Source: Thermothelomyces thermophilus ATCC 42464
Lineage: Eukaryota; Ascomycota; Sordariomycetes; Sordariales; Chaetomiaceae
DNA length: 64,000 bases
Reading direction: 5' to 3'
NCBI RefSeq assembly: GCF_000226095.1
Contig: NC_016473.1
Location: 4,402,001-4,466,000 of the forward strand
The notes below the pieces were generated by a model. It made no database searches. It saw only the letters and a list, made by a program, of their open reading frames with translations, and was not told the origin of the DNA. A program made the translations under genes and the position numbers. This document shows positions 23,539 through 34,175 of this stretch, one piece after another; the stretch's first letter is position 1, and the number at the start of each line of letters is the position of its first letter.

Positions 23539-25987
23539 GTTGGCCATGGTTGACGGTGCCCCGTTCAGTCGAGTTACGGCTCAACAGTGTCGGCTATGTT
23601 GGGAGTTTTATGCTGTTCTTCGCCAGCAGAGTATCGTCCCCGAGATGTAGTCGGAGGCAGCGACTCTCGGCCCCCTCGGCCCGTTCATGATCACGACAGA
23701 AAAAGAATTGCCATTGAGATACCCACACGAGCAATGAGGTGGCGACGGACAAGCCAACCGGGCGATGCGATTTGAGGCCCCCCCCCCCCACTCAGGCCAC
23801 CTGTTCCCTACAAGCTGTGTCGAAGGATGCGTGCGGAGGCGGTAGGCTGGACGAGAATCCGAGGCGCAGGCCATCATCCGCGGGCGGTCCATCCTCCTCA
23901 CAAGATCAAGCACCAAAAAAATTGGGTGGTTAAAAAGAGGGCCGTGCTGGAGGGAAAACGTACCGCTGGACCACGGTTTCACCTATCATTCTCTCTTCGC
24001 TTCTTCTTTTTTTTCTTTCGTTCTAGAGCTTTTTTTTTTCTTCCCTGCATGACCGAGATGGCTTTTGCTTACTTCATCCAACCCCCTCCGACCTCTCTCG
24101 GGGCAAGGCTTCACTGTCCTTGGTGCCGTGGCCGGGACCGTGCATCGAGAAGGACATCACCTTTGCTAGCTACGGCCGTCTCGCCTTTGTTGCGGCCTTC
24201 AGGAGAAATTTCTCGCCGTCACCCTCCGTCTTGTCTTCGCCGGGTAACAGCTATTGATGGGATTAGGCGCAGCATATAACTCTATCTTGCTTCCTTTCTT
24301 TTCTTTTTACTTTTGGTAGTGATCGGGATGTTTTGGCGGTTAGGCCCTGCGGGCCCCGCCTTCCCCTCTCTACCAGTGGACAGGCTTCTCGGTGTGCTTG
24401 TGGGACAGCGATTTGGGTGGCTCGTTTAGGAGCAGGCCGGCATGGAGGAAGCGATGGACATCAGGTAGCGAAGCGCGTCTGGGAGGCCCTAGTTTGGTTT
24501 GGGTTGGTGGGGGTTAGATGATGATGATTATTTAGCAAAGCAAGCAAAGCACAGGAGAGAAAGCAGAGAAGCAGAGAAGAAATGGGACGGGATGATGTTG
24601 TGTTGTTATCCGCAAGAACCCCGGAACGGTTGGTTGAGTCCTGGCTGGCTCTGTTGTGCATCCTCCCTGGCCCCCTTTCTCTTGCCTCCTTTGGTTTTAA
24701 TCCTCTAGGGCCTGCAGCACCCTCTTCCGGCGGAAGTGGTTTTTTGTGTTCCGTATTTGGTTTGGGGAGAGAGGGTAAGCACTCGAGTCCGTGTCTTGCA
24801 TCTGAAGACGTGAATGAGAAGAGGTATCTAATTGCACCTTTACCTCGTCTCCTGGCCGGCTGGTGAGCAAGAAGACGAAGGTGAGAGAGAGAGGATGATA
24901 GAGTGTAGCTTAACGGTGCTTTTCCTTTCCGGTGAAGGCATAATGTAACCCGAAACTTGCATGATCATTTAGATTACTAGGTAGCTTATTAGCTTACCTA
25001 TCACGGTGGACTACTAACCCGTATGTGTGTATGTATGTATGTACATATACCGCTCACAAGCCTCATGTTTCCCTTAGACCTTGGGTCCGGCTCAAACTCC
25101 AGTGGACTTCGTCCCGAGGTTCAAGACAGCCATGCCTGTGAGCACAACTGTCATCTTTCCCGAACCTTTACCTTGATATCCTGCCCGCAGGACAAGCGCC
25201 GTGCCTCTTGGGACTATTAGCTGAGTAGAGATAATCGCGCGAGTAATGGAACCGATCGAGAGAATCCCCCGCGGGATCTCCCGAGAAGTCAACAGACACT
25301 CGTTGAGATATTGGGGCTCATCTTCCCGCTGCGAGCACCCAGAATGCGCGGCGGCGTGTCAGACATGCCCGACATCATCACTAGGGCTATCCAAGCACAA
25401 AACGAGAGAGGCCATGCTATATCCGGATCGTTGACCGTCACAGATCAGAGAAGTGCTCTCTAAATGCCGGGCCACCGAGACATTGTGCGGCTGCATTTCA
25501 TTACCACCGACATGGTAAAGACCTTCCACTTGTTTCTACAAGAAAAGTAGGTGTCATGGGCAGAATAGAGACGGGGAGTGTCTCGGTCGGGCATTTCAGT
25601 CGAGAACATCCCAAGTGGACTAATTGCCTACGGAGTACTGGTTAGGGTAATATCTGCATGTATGTATTGTAATGTATCAGTAGTACTGTACGAAGCACGA
25701 ATGTTCCCGGAATCAGAAGTGCTCCGTACCTACCTTACACTCTACTCCGTAAATTACATGGAAACCGGGAGCCCGCAGCAGCGCGCTGAGAGACCCACTC
25801 GGGATTCGCGCTTGGCCTTGCAACTTCTTGGGGGCTGCATCGCAAGCAATTGTTTCCGCTGCCTGTACGCAAACAAGCGAACCCTCCGTCGACAAACAAC
25901 CATTCGCCATCGCGGATTCATACTCACTTGCTGCCTCACGTAACATTGCGACTGCCGCTGCTTCCAAGATCAGGAGATTCACTTTCA
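23539..25987. other. Intergenic DNA between GSK-3 and CBP80
   Basis: About 2.4 kb with C and T homopolymer runs (near 23777, 24008 and 24031) and no defensible frame. TACGGAGTA/TACTCCGTA occurs at 25629-25637 and 25743-25751, within 360 bp of the CBP80 start, so these two copies lie in the likely promoter. Confidence 0.5.
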
Positions 25988-28900
25988 ATGGCGGACTACG
26001 ACCGCAGGGGCGGCGGCAGCAGCTACAATCCCAAGAAGCGCCGCTACCGAGGTGAGTGGGATTCGAGTTCACACCATGGCACTAGCTTCGCACCCCGTGT
26101 CTTTTTTTTTTTTTTTTTTTTTTTTTGGGGGGGGGGTTTTGGTACTGTCTCGAGGAAGGGAATCGACCGTCCGGGCGCACTGGTAGCTTCATACAGAGAG
26201 AGAGAGAGAGCTTCTTGCCCGTTATTTCACACCAAACCAAATCGCCTACCCGCCAACTCATCCATACATCTCATTGATCCATCCGCTCCTCTAAACCAAC
26301 CACTTACCCCACCTACGCTTTCTTATTTCTCGCGAGAAGAGGTAGGCCAGCTAACATTTCCCTCTTTCCCCTTTCCGCTCGCAGACGATGACGACTACGA
26401 CCGGCGCGGGCCCCGGCGCCGCTACGACGCCCCGCCTCACGTTCGCGTGCGCAAGCAGCTCATAGCCATCGCCGAGAATCCGATGCGGCCGTGGCACGAA
26501 GAGGTGGCGTCGATCGCGACCCTCTTCACCGACAACTGGGATGACGAGCTGCTGCGCACCAACTTTGTCGACCTGGTCCTCCAGCTGGCCGTCGAGCAGC
26601 CGCTCAAGACCCCCTTCGTCGCCGCCGTCGTCCTGCTCGCCAACGCCACCCGCCCCGAGGTCGTCGACATGCTGCTGGCCAAGCTGGCCCGTCTCGTCGA
26701 GGAGAAGATCGGCCTGGGCGAGTGGAGGGAGGTGAAGCTGTACCTGAAGCTGCTGGCCTGTCTGCAGGGGTGCCTCGAAGGCGAGGGCGTGTTCCCCCTG
26801 CTGGAGGAGCTATTCGCGAGGGCGGTGGACCTGCAGACGGCGAGCTCGGAGGATGTGAGTTACAAATTCCGGGTTGGGAGTGTGTAGGAAGTGTGGGATA
26901 CTGGGGGAAAGAGGAGGAAAAGGCTCTGTGTTCGTTCGGTGGGAGGGGCGCGGAGGAAGGGGTTCTTGTTTCGCTGACTTTTGGCTGCACAGACAATCGG
27001 TACCGAGATCGTCAAGATCATCCTCCTGACGTTGCCGTACGTCATGGTCGCCGCGCCCGGCCAGTGGGCGCAAAAGGCGGCGGACCTGATGGAGAAGACG
27101 GAGATCATCGCCTCCGAGCCACACACCTTGCAGGCGCTCATCGAGCCGTATCATCCGGAAGCTGGCGACGAGAACCCGCCCCAGTCGCAGAGCCTGATCG
27201 TGCTGCTGCAGACCCAGCTGCAGAACGAGGCCAACAACGGATGGACCTTGTCCTGCTTGCCGAGGCCGTGGGAGTTCCCGGTGGGAGAGGTTGAGCAGCG
27301 GTCGAAGCTCGAAGATGCCGCCAAGCATGCGCTCCCCCCCATTGCCATTCCCAAGACGGTCGTTGCCGGGCCACGGCCGCTGTTCCCCGAGATATACTTT
27401 TCGGTCTACGCAAATCAGGAAGTCGAATCGGTGCCGCCTCTGAACAACGTCGCTGCGTCCCTGATCCGGGATGCCCTCCTGGACACCATCAACGTCCTCG
27501 ACTTCAACCGCAACGTCACCGCGCGGCACCTGATCGACCTGGACTGCTACTTCGCCCCCCGGACGTTTGCCGCTAGGGCTACGCCCTTCGATAAGCTCCG
27601 CGATATCGAGCCGCCCAAGTCGACATGGAAGCCGGAAGACGTCGCGGTCGATGCCGTCTTCTCCCAGCTGTTTCAGCTGCCGAACCCGGAGCAGAAGCTG
27701 GTTTACTACCACTCCGTCCTCACCGAGGCATGCAAGCTCGCCCCGGCAGCGATAGCCCCGAGTTTAGGGCGCGCCATCCGCTATCTCTACCGGAACTCGC
27801 CTCGCCTCGACCTGGAGCTCGCGACCCGCTTCCTAGACTGGTTCTCCCACCATCTTAGCAACTTCGGCTTCACTTGGAAGTGGACCGAGTGGGTGGATGA
27901 TGTGTATCTGCCAGACGTGCACCCTCGCAAGGCTTTCATCCTAGGGGCCATCGACAAGGAGATCAGGCTCAGCTTCGCGCAGCGCATCAAGAATACCCTG
28001 CCGGATCCGTACAAGGAGCTGATCGGCCCAGAAAAGGAGAAGGATACGCCGGATTTCAAGTTCGCCAGCGACGGTGGGTCCAAAAGCTTCTTGCACCTAG
28101 GTCTTCCTCGTCCTGACTAGATAGCTAATCCCGAAGCAGACACTCCCTTCGCAGCCGAGGGTCGCGAAATCGCCGGTCTCCTCAAGCGCAAAGCCGACGA
28201 CGAGGAGATCGAGGCCGTGATCCAGCGCATCCAGTCGCAGGCCATCGACCGCGAGATCGACGCCCTCGTAGCGAGCACCGACGTCTTCGTGACGTGCGTC
28301 CTGCACGTCGGCAGCAAGTCACTCTCCCACGTCCTCGCAGCCATCGAGCGCACCAAGGACCGGCTTGCCGACGCGGGCGCCGCCTCGGACGCCGCGCGCT
28401 CCCAGATCATCACGGCCACCATGGCCTACTGGTCCGCCCACCCGGGCGTCGCCCTCCGCATCATCGAGAAGCTGCTCAACTACAGCATCCTGACCCCGGA
28501 GACGGTCATCAACTGGGCCCTGGTCGGCCGCGCGGGCAGTACCCGCGGCGAGGCGCTCTCGGTCGCCTACATGTACGAGATGGTCTTCAACACCGTCGTC
28601 AAGGTCACGGGCCGCGTGCGCCAGCTCGTCACCAAGCCTTCCTCGCCCGCCTCGGCAGAAGACGCCGAGGAGGAGGCGGCCACGCGCGATCGCGAGATCA
28701 AGGCGATGCGGGCGTTGTTTGCCACCATCGAGGACGCCCTCTCGTCGTGGGCGACGGGCAGCAAGGACGAGATGATGGAGGCGAGCGAGGGCGAGGGGAA
28801 CGGCGAGGGCGAGCGGCTGGTGCGGAGGTGGGCTGAGCGCTGGCTGCGCGTCTTTCGGCGGCGGGCGGCAATCGAGGAGGCGTTCCTCGCCGAGGCGGAG

Positions 28901-29038
28901 AAGGAGCGGACGAGAAAGGCGCAGCAGGAGGAGGCGTCGGGCGGGCCGCAAGGGCCGGGGGAGGCACAGGGGCAGGAGGGGCCAGACGGGAAAGAAGGGT
29001 CGATGCAGGTGGACACTGAAGGGCCGGTCGTTGCTTAA
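25988..29038 (+). CDS. CBP80: Nuclear cap-binding protein large subunit CBP80 (NCBP1/Sto1)
   Basis: CBP80 forms the nuclear cap-binding complex with CBP20 and binds the 7-methylguanosine cap of nascent transcripts, acting in splicing, 3' processing and export. Four exons (25988-26051, 26385-26854, 26993-28073, 28140-29038) join in frame to 837 residues, in the family range. Exon 1 encodes a short Arg/Gly/Asp N-terminus with the basic KKRRYR. Exon 2 onward gives the first MIF4G-type helical domain (VRVRKQLIAIAENPMRPWHEE, then AVVLLANATRPEVVDML). Exon 3 contains WTLSCLPRPWEF and DLDCYFAPRTFA segments and ends before the third helical domain in exon 4 (ETVINWALVGRAGS, then the C-terminal WLRVFRRRAAIEEAFL). 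The last 60 residues are Gln/Gly/Glu-rich. Intron 1 is unusually long (333 nt) and contains a long T run followed by a G run. Confidence 0.95.
26102..26140 (+). repeat. Long T run followed by G run inside CBP80 intron 1
   Basis: More than 20 T are followed directly by about nine or ten G and a few more T, within intron 1 of CBP80. A short AG dinucleotide run lies about 60 nt further on. Exact lengths are uncertain. Confidence 0.65.
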
Positions 29039-29254
29039 AGGAGACGATTGGGAGCGGATTTTTATTTTATGTTTTTTTTTTTTTTTTTTCCCTTTCGGGT
29101 TGTTGCGCTGGCCAGGCCCGGCCGAGCCGCGAATGCTATCTGGGAGAGGGCTGCCGCCGGCGGTTGTACTTTGTTGACTTGTATTATTTTGCGACAACTG
29201 GGCAGCACTTGTAGAGCGCTTCTCGGAACTGGTAGCGGAAAAGAATGGGAAAGG

Positions 29255-29313
<59 letters not shown>

Positions 29314-30089
29314 AAAACAAGAACAGCATTAAGTTGTGTCTTTACGACGGTAAGGAATATCCCGGTGGCTTGAAAGGGTATCTTTGATTCATCCTGATCT
29401 CAACTCGCTCCCTTGGGTCCTATCTAGGTAATTACTCGATCTACAGCCAGTGACTGTTTCGTGTCTTTCTGCCCTGCTAGCAGTCTTTGAAATCCTCGAG
29501 TTTGCATGCCCAAGACCGGCCCTCATAACCCATTACGAGGCATGGCGACAACCCGAGAATTCTTAACGGGGAGCTGTTTGCGCAGAACCAAGGGCATGTT
29601 GGCTGTGGCTTTGGCTTGTGTTAGCTCCCCCTGTTTGAGGCGCGCTGGCTAAGAGGCGTGAACAAGGTTGGTTATCTGACCCTTTTCGAGATGAAAAGCC
29701 CGATTTCGGTTAGCTCAGACCAGAACGCCGGGTTGTCAAGACACTCCTGGGCCATCATGCTCCCAACCCAGTAACCCCGTCTCCCGGTAGGTCAGAGAGA
29801 GGTTGCAGATAGAGAGGATGGGGAGGTGGAGGCGGGCGAGGGTGATTTCCGAGTCTGCGCTTCGCGCCTCCCCGATAGCGTGGTACCTGCCCCCTTTTTT
29901 TTTCACACTCTCTCAAGATGTAGCTGGTGACTCCCACTCGTTCACCATGCCACTTGGGCGGATCCTTGGCTGGAAGAAGAGTTGAAAGGGATGACAACCG
30001 AACCCCGAACCACGCTCCATGTAGTAGTAGGCAGTAAAGCAACCTTTTTTTTTCTTCCTTCCTTTTCATCCCCGTTGCCGTCGCCGTAA
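29039..30089. other. Intergenic: converging 3' flanks of CBP80 and SF3B4
   Basis: About 1 kb between convergent genes. It contains a T run just after CBP80 (near 29070), the long AG repeat at 29257-29309 and short T runs near 29898 and 30046. No frame is supported. Confidence 0.55.
29257..29309. repeat. (AG)n dinucleotide microsatellite
   Basis: About 26 uninterrupted AG units, located some 220 bp after the CBP80 stop codon, probably in or near its 3' UTR. A likely polymorphic marker. Confidence 0.9.
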
Positions 30090-31364
30090 TTAACGCCGTC
30101 CAAACCCCGCAGGCGGCGGAGGCGCCCCGAACCCGGGCGGCGGCATGAATCCGGGCGGCGGCACCGGAGGCACTCCCCCAGGACCCGGGGCGAACCCGGC
30201 CGGCGGGCCCGGCGGTGCCATGCCCGGATACATGGGCGGCTGGCCAACCGGCCGGGGGCCACCGGCGGCTGTGCCGGGAGCGGGGAAGCCCGCGGGAGGA
30301 GGCGGAGGGTGGTGCGGGTAACCGCCGACGGGGCCGCCGAAGCCCCCATGGCTTGGGGGAGGGCGGGCAGGGAGACCGGACGGGGCGGGCGGGAGACCCG
30401 CGGCGGCGGCACCCGCAGGGGGGCGGCCACCGTAGGCAGCGGGCGGTTGGGGCCCGCCCGCGCGGGGCATGCCGCCGTAGGGGGCTCCTGCCGGGGACAT
30501 GCCGGCGCCGAGTGGAGTGACGGGGGTGCCGGCGGAGGGAGGCACGGCCGTTGCTGGTGACGAGGCGGGAGGGGCGGCGGCGGCGGCGGCGGCGGCGGCG
30601 GGGCCGGTCGGGGGCACGGATGCAGCTCCTGCAGCCGCCGATGCTGCCGTCGGGGCGGTCATGTGGAAGGCGGGCGGGAGAGCCTGTTTCTCCGGGACGA
30701 TGTTGTGCTTCTTGCCCTCGGCGGCCAACTTGCGCTCGGCCTCGTCGCCGTGGCGCTCGCCCTTGCCGTCCTTCTTGTACGCGTACTCGACCGTGATGGC
30801 CTTGCTCAGCAGGTACTGGCCGTTCATGGTGGCGATGGCGGCGTCGCTGGCCTCGAACGAGTCGAAGCTGACGAAGCCGTAGCCCTTGGAAATGTTGTTG
30901 TCGTCGCGCACAACGTTGGGCTGGCGCAGGATCTGGCCGAACTGGCTGAAGGTGTCGTAGAGGATCTTCTCGTCCACCTGGGGATCGAGGTTGTTGATGA
31001 ACAGCTCGGCTCCAATATCGACCGTCTTCTGCTTGTCGGCGCTAGCCTTGTTGACGCGGATGGGTTTGCCCCAGATGCGGATGCCGTTGAGCACCTTGGA
31101 GGCGTACTCGGCCGAGGCGGGCGTGTCGAACTCGACGAAGCCGTAGCCCTGGTGTGTCTGCGACACGCGATCCTGGGGCATGTGCACCTGCCGCACGGGG
31201 CCGACCTGGGTCATGAGCTCCGAGAGCAGCTCGTGCGTGAAGCGTTCGTCGATGTTCCCGACGTAGACCGTCGCATCTTTATTTTGCTCCCTGGAGGCGG
31301 TTTAGCGGGGGCCATTTTTTTTTCGGACTGGGATGCGGACGGAGACTTACCAATGCCTCGACAT
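30090..31364 (-). CDS. SF3B4: U2 snRNP splicing factor SF3b subunit 4 (Hsh49/SF3B49)
   Basis: SF3B4 is the two-RRM subunit of the SF3b complex, which clamps the branch-site region to U2 snRNP during spliceosome assembly. Two exons (complement 31351-31364 and 30090-31290) join in frame to 404 residues. The first coding exon is only 14 nt (M-S-R-H plus two bases). RRM1 shows VYVGNID (near residue 13) and GYGFVEF (53-59); RRM2 shows LFINNLD (from 101) and KGYGFVSF (140-147), as in all SF3B4 proteins. The inter-RRM linker [20 protein letters not shown] is strongly conserved. The C-terminal half is Pro/Gly/Ala-rich with PPAG repeats, a normal feature of this subunit, and ends AGFGRR. The intron acceptor lies at 31291-31292. 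The gene is divergent from TOM7. Confidence 0.96.
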
Positions 31365-31939
31365 CTTGACGGCAGGCTAATCGGATGTTCCGTGATGCCT
31401 GTTGACGGGGTTGCAATTTCTAGGTGGCCAAGTCGCGACAAGAGCGGCGCGGCTCGAGCTTGGTATGAGCACGGTAATTAGGTGCTTGTAGGTTTAGCGG
31501 AGTTTTTCTGTAGCAAAAACGAAGCCTCATAGGCCGTGGCGGCTGTGGAGACCTGTACCCGTAATACGCGTCTTTCTGTATTGTACAAGTACTGTACAGT
31601 AGAATACAAACGGATCCCATGCGGTAGTGCAGTGACTGCTGCGATGAGCTACACTACGTATGTAAATTACACACTACGTATGTAAATTACGGATCCGTAC
31701 ATGCAGGGTTCTCTGTGATGCGCAACCGCGCCAAGGCCCCCAGCTTGTTCCCGACCGCCCAAAAATCGATTCTGCCGCAATCCTCAACTGAAGACGTGAA
31801 GGATCCCAGCATCCACACCCGTCCCGCACCTCGCTTTGCTTTCACGCAGAGGCCAGACACCCATCATCCGCCATCGTCTCTGCACTCCCCTCCTTCAGCA
31901 GATCGCGCAGTCCCATTTGTTCGGGAGAATCGACTCAAG
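31365..31939. promoter_or_regulatory. Shared divergent promoter interval, SF3B4 / TOM7
   Basis: A 575-bp interval between two divergent start codons. It contains a perfect tandem 20-bp duplication (31651-31690), followed immediately by GGATCCGTAC. Both promoters should lie here. I identified no named factor site. Confidence 0.5.
31651..31690. repeat. Perfect tandem duplication of a 20-bp unit
   Basis: The unit ACACTACGTATGTAAATTAC occurs twice back to back (31651-31670 and 31671-31690) with no mismatch. Each copy holds the palindrome TACGTA. It lies about 250 bp upstream of the TOM7 start. Confidence 0.85.
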
Positions 31940-32336
31940 ATGTTCGCCCTTTCCGAAGAGACCAAGGTTCGTCGCTTCGCCACAGAACCTTGGACGTTGA
32001 ATCGTGCAGAATGCTGACATGGCCGGAACAGGAGCGCATCGCCAAGATCATTGAGATCTCGCGCGTTGCGATTCACTAGTGCGTCGAGACGAACTTGACG
32101 GCCTGGATTGCGGATGCTAATTGTCGCAGTGGCTACCTGCCTCTTGTCCTCTACCTCGGTATGAACACCGACAACGCCCTTCCGATGATATGAACCTTCC
32201 AACTAAACTCGTCTCTACAGGCTACACCCGCAGCGACCCTCGGCCATCCATCATCCGGTACGTCTAATGCAACACCGCACACCTCCGTCGACTCAGTTCT
32301 AACCCTACCCGCAGCCTCCTCTCGCCACTCTCTTAA
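31940..32336 (+). CDS. TOM7: Mitochondrial outer-membrane translocase subunit Tom7
   Basis: Tom7 is a tiny tail-anchored subunit of the TOM complex that modulates assembly of the protein-import channel. Five exons (31940-31966, 32032-32078, 32130-32158, 32221-32257, 32315-32336) join in frame to 53 residues. The product begins MFALSEETKERIAKI and continues SRVAIHYGYLPLVLYLGYT, then a Pro/Arg segment and the C-terminal LLSPLS, matching fungal Tom7 in length and layout: a soluble N-terminus, one membrane helix at about residues 22-42 and a short intermembrane-space tail with the conserved Gly-Tyr and Pro residues. Introns are 51-65 nt with GT-AG ends. No open frame covers this gene on its own because every exon is under 50 nt. 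A nine-base Puf-type motif follows the stop codon. Confidence 0.93.
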
Positions 32337-32881
32337 GTGCTCCCACCAACATGGCCAACTATTACGCGAAGCGTATATGTAAAATAGATGTCAAAAACCG
32401 CCTCGAGAAGGGGTGCGCGGCGACATAACGAAAAATACGGTATCCGGGGATGGGATGAGGAGATATGGGACGGAGAGTCGGAGTGGGAAATGGGCCCCAG
32501 GATATCATGACCATGCACACTGTACATTATAATTTACGTAACAGCTCTGCCTCGATGATGGGGACTCTGACATGTGATCTGGATTATCATCCACCGCTCT
32601 TATCGTATAGGTTCATTGGGCTTTTTTTTGGCCGGAGGAGGAGGAGGAGTAGGAGGAGGGGGCGGTCATGGCTGGCCACCCCTTCGGCGTTCGTTCGGCC
32701 GAGGGCGGCCGGGATAATTTTTGGGGCCCTCGCTCGTAACATCGCGTCATAAGCCCGGATTCCTTTCTCTTGTCAACCCACCACCGTGCTAAAGCTGCGC
32801 ACCCCCAGGATGCGCGACAATTGAAGAGCGAAACCGCCCAGTAATCCCACCGGACATGTAGCGATCAGACTAGGCGTCTCT
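32337..32881. other. Intergenic DNA between TOM7 and the carrier gene
   Basis: About 545 bp between two genes on the same strand. It carries the TOM7 3' UTR, a GGA-rich stretch (about 32635-32665) and presumably the promoter of the carrier gene. No coding frame is supported. Confidence 0.5.
32378..32386 (+). promoter_or_regulatory. Candidate Puf4-type RNA motif in the TOM7 3' UTR
   Basis: TGTAAAATA starts 42 nt after the TOM7 stop codon and fits the nine-base UGUAHMNUA pattern of Puf4-class RNA-binding proteins. In yeast, mitochondrial mRNAs are Puf3 targets, while comparative work has linked many of them to Puf4-like sites in filamentous ascomycetes. A single short match can occur by chance. 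Confidence 0.35.
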
Positions 32882-34175
32882 ATGACGGAAACCAAAGATG
32901 CGGGCCTCCCACCCGCCCTCGTCGAGACGATCGCCGGGCTCTCGGCCGGTTCCATGGCCACCCTAATCGTCCACCCGCTTGACATTGTTAAGACACGCAT
33001 GCAGAGTGTGTTGTTGCCCTTGGGTTTCTCTCTCTTTTATTGAACCCCCTGACTAATACTCCCGCACAGTTTACCGTACGGCTTTATCTTCTGCTTCCTC
33101 CTCCTCCGCAGGCACCAAGTCTTCCCCTCCAACAACAGTCTCCCTCATCCGCTCACTCGCGCGCACCGACCGCCCCCTGGCGGCCCTCTACCGCGGCCTG
33201 ACGCCGAATCTCGTCGGAAACGCGACGAGCTGGGCCTCTTTCTTCTTTTTCAAATCCCGCTTCGAGCGCGCCATCGCCCATCTTCGCGCCGCGCAAAAAG
33301 GCCCATCCCAGAACCAACAGGAGGAGAAATGGTCTCACGAACTGGCCGCTCAACAGCGACAACTACTACTACAACAACATCACCGAGGGGATGAAGGAGA
33401 AGATGGAGAGGTCGACGCACAGGCGGAGCCCTCCGCCCGACAACAACAACAACAACATCGCCTGACCCCGGCCGACTTCTTCGTCGCCTCCCTCGCCGCC
33501 GGCGCCGCCACCCAGGTCATCACCAACCCGATCTGGGTCCTCAAGACGCGCATGCTGTCGTCGGACCGCTCCGCCGCCGGCGCCTACCCCAGCATGTGGG
33601 CCGGCGCCGTCCACCTGGTGCGCGAGGAAGGCGTCCGGGGCTTCTACCGCGGCCTCGGCGTCGGCATGCTGGCCATCAGCCACGGGGCCGTCCAGTTCGC
33701 CGTCTACGACCCCGCCAGGAGGATGTATCTGGCTGGAAAGAACAGGCGGGAAAGGAGAATGCGGGAGGGGCAGCAGCAGCAGCAGCAGCAGGGACCGAGA
33801 GGGGTGAAGGACGACGATGATGACGACAGGGCGGGCGGTGGTGCGGCGCCGTCGCCGGCGGCGGTGGTGTCGAACGAGGCGACGATCGTGCTGTCGACCG
33901 TGTCCAAGCTGGTGGCGGGCGCCGCGACGTATCCGCTACAGGTGCTGCGGAGCAGGCTGCAGCAGCATGACGCCGAGGAGCAGTTTGGGCGGGGCGTGTC
34001 CGGGGTGGTGAGGAGGTTGTGGCGGGAGGAGGGCGTCAGGGGGTTCTATAGGGGGGTCATGCCCGGCGTGGTGAGGGTGCTGCCGGCGACGTGGGTGACG
34101 TTTCTGGTGTACGAGAATGTAAAGTTCTATCTGCCGAGGTGGGTGCAACACGAGGACGGGCGGGTAGAGGTATAG
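32882..34175 (+). CDS. FLX1: Mitochondrial carrier (SLC25), Flx1/SLC25A32-like FAD or folate transporter
   Basis: An inner-membrane transporter of the SLC25 family; by motif closest to yeast Flx1 and animal SLC25A32, which move FAD or folate into mitochondria. Two exons (32882-33005, 33070-34175) join in frame to 409 residues. The three carrier signatures are HPLDIVKTRM (from residue 31), NPIWVLKTRM (from 194) and YPLQVLRSRL (from 329). The second, with Trp after NPI, is typical of the Flx1/SLC25A32/Rim2 group. Each repeat ends in the GFYRG/ALYRG box. It is longer than usual (about 310) because of two insertions: a Gln/Glu-rich loop at about residues 140-180 and a polyGln plus Asp-rich loop at about 265-300, both in matrix or intermembrane loops. 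The substrate is inferred from family resemblance, not demonstrated. Confidence 0.85.

Noticed and set aside
30100-30660. Plus-strand Gly/Arg-rich frames opposite SF3B4
   Set aside because: They are shadows of the Pro/Gly-rich C-terminal coding sequence on the minus strand.
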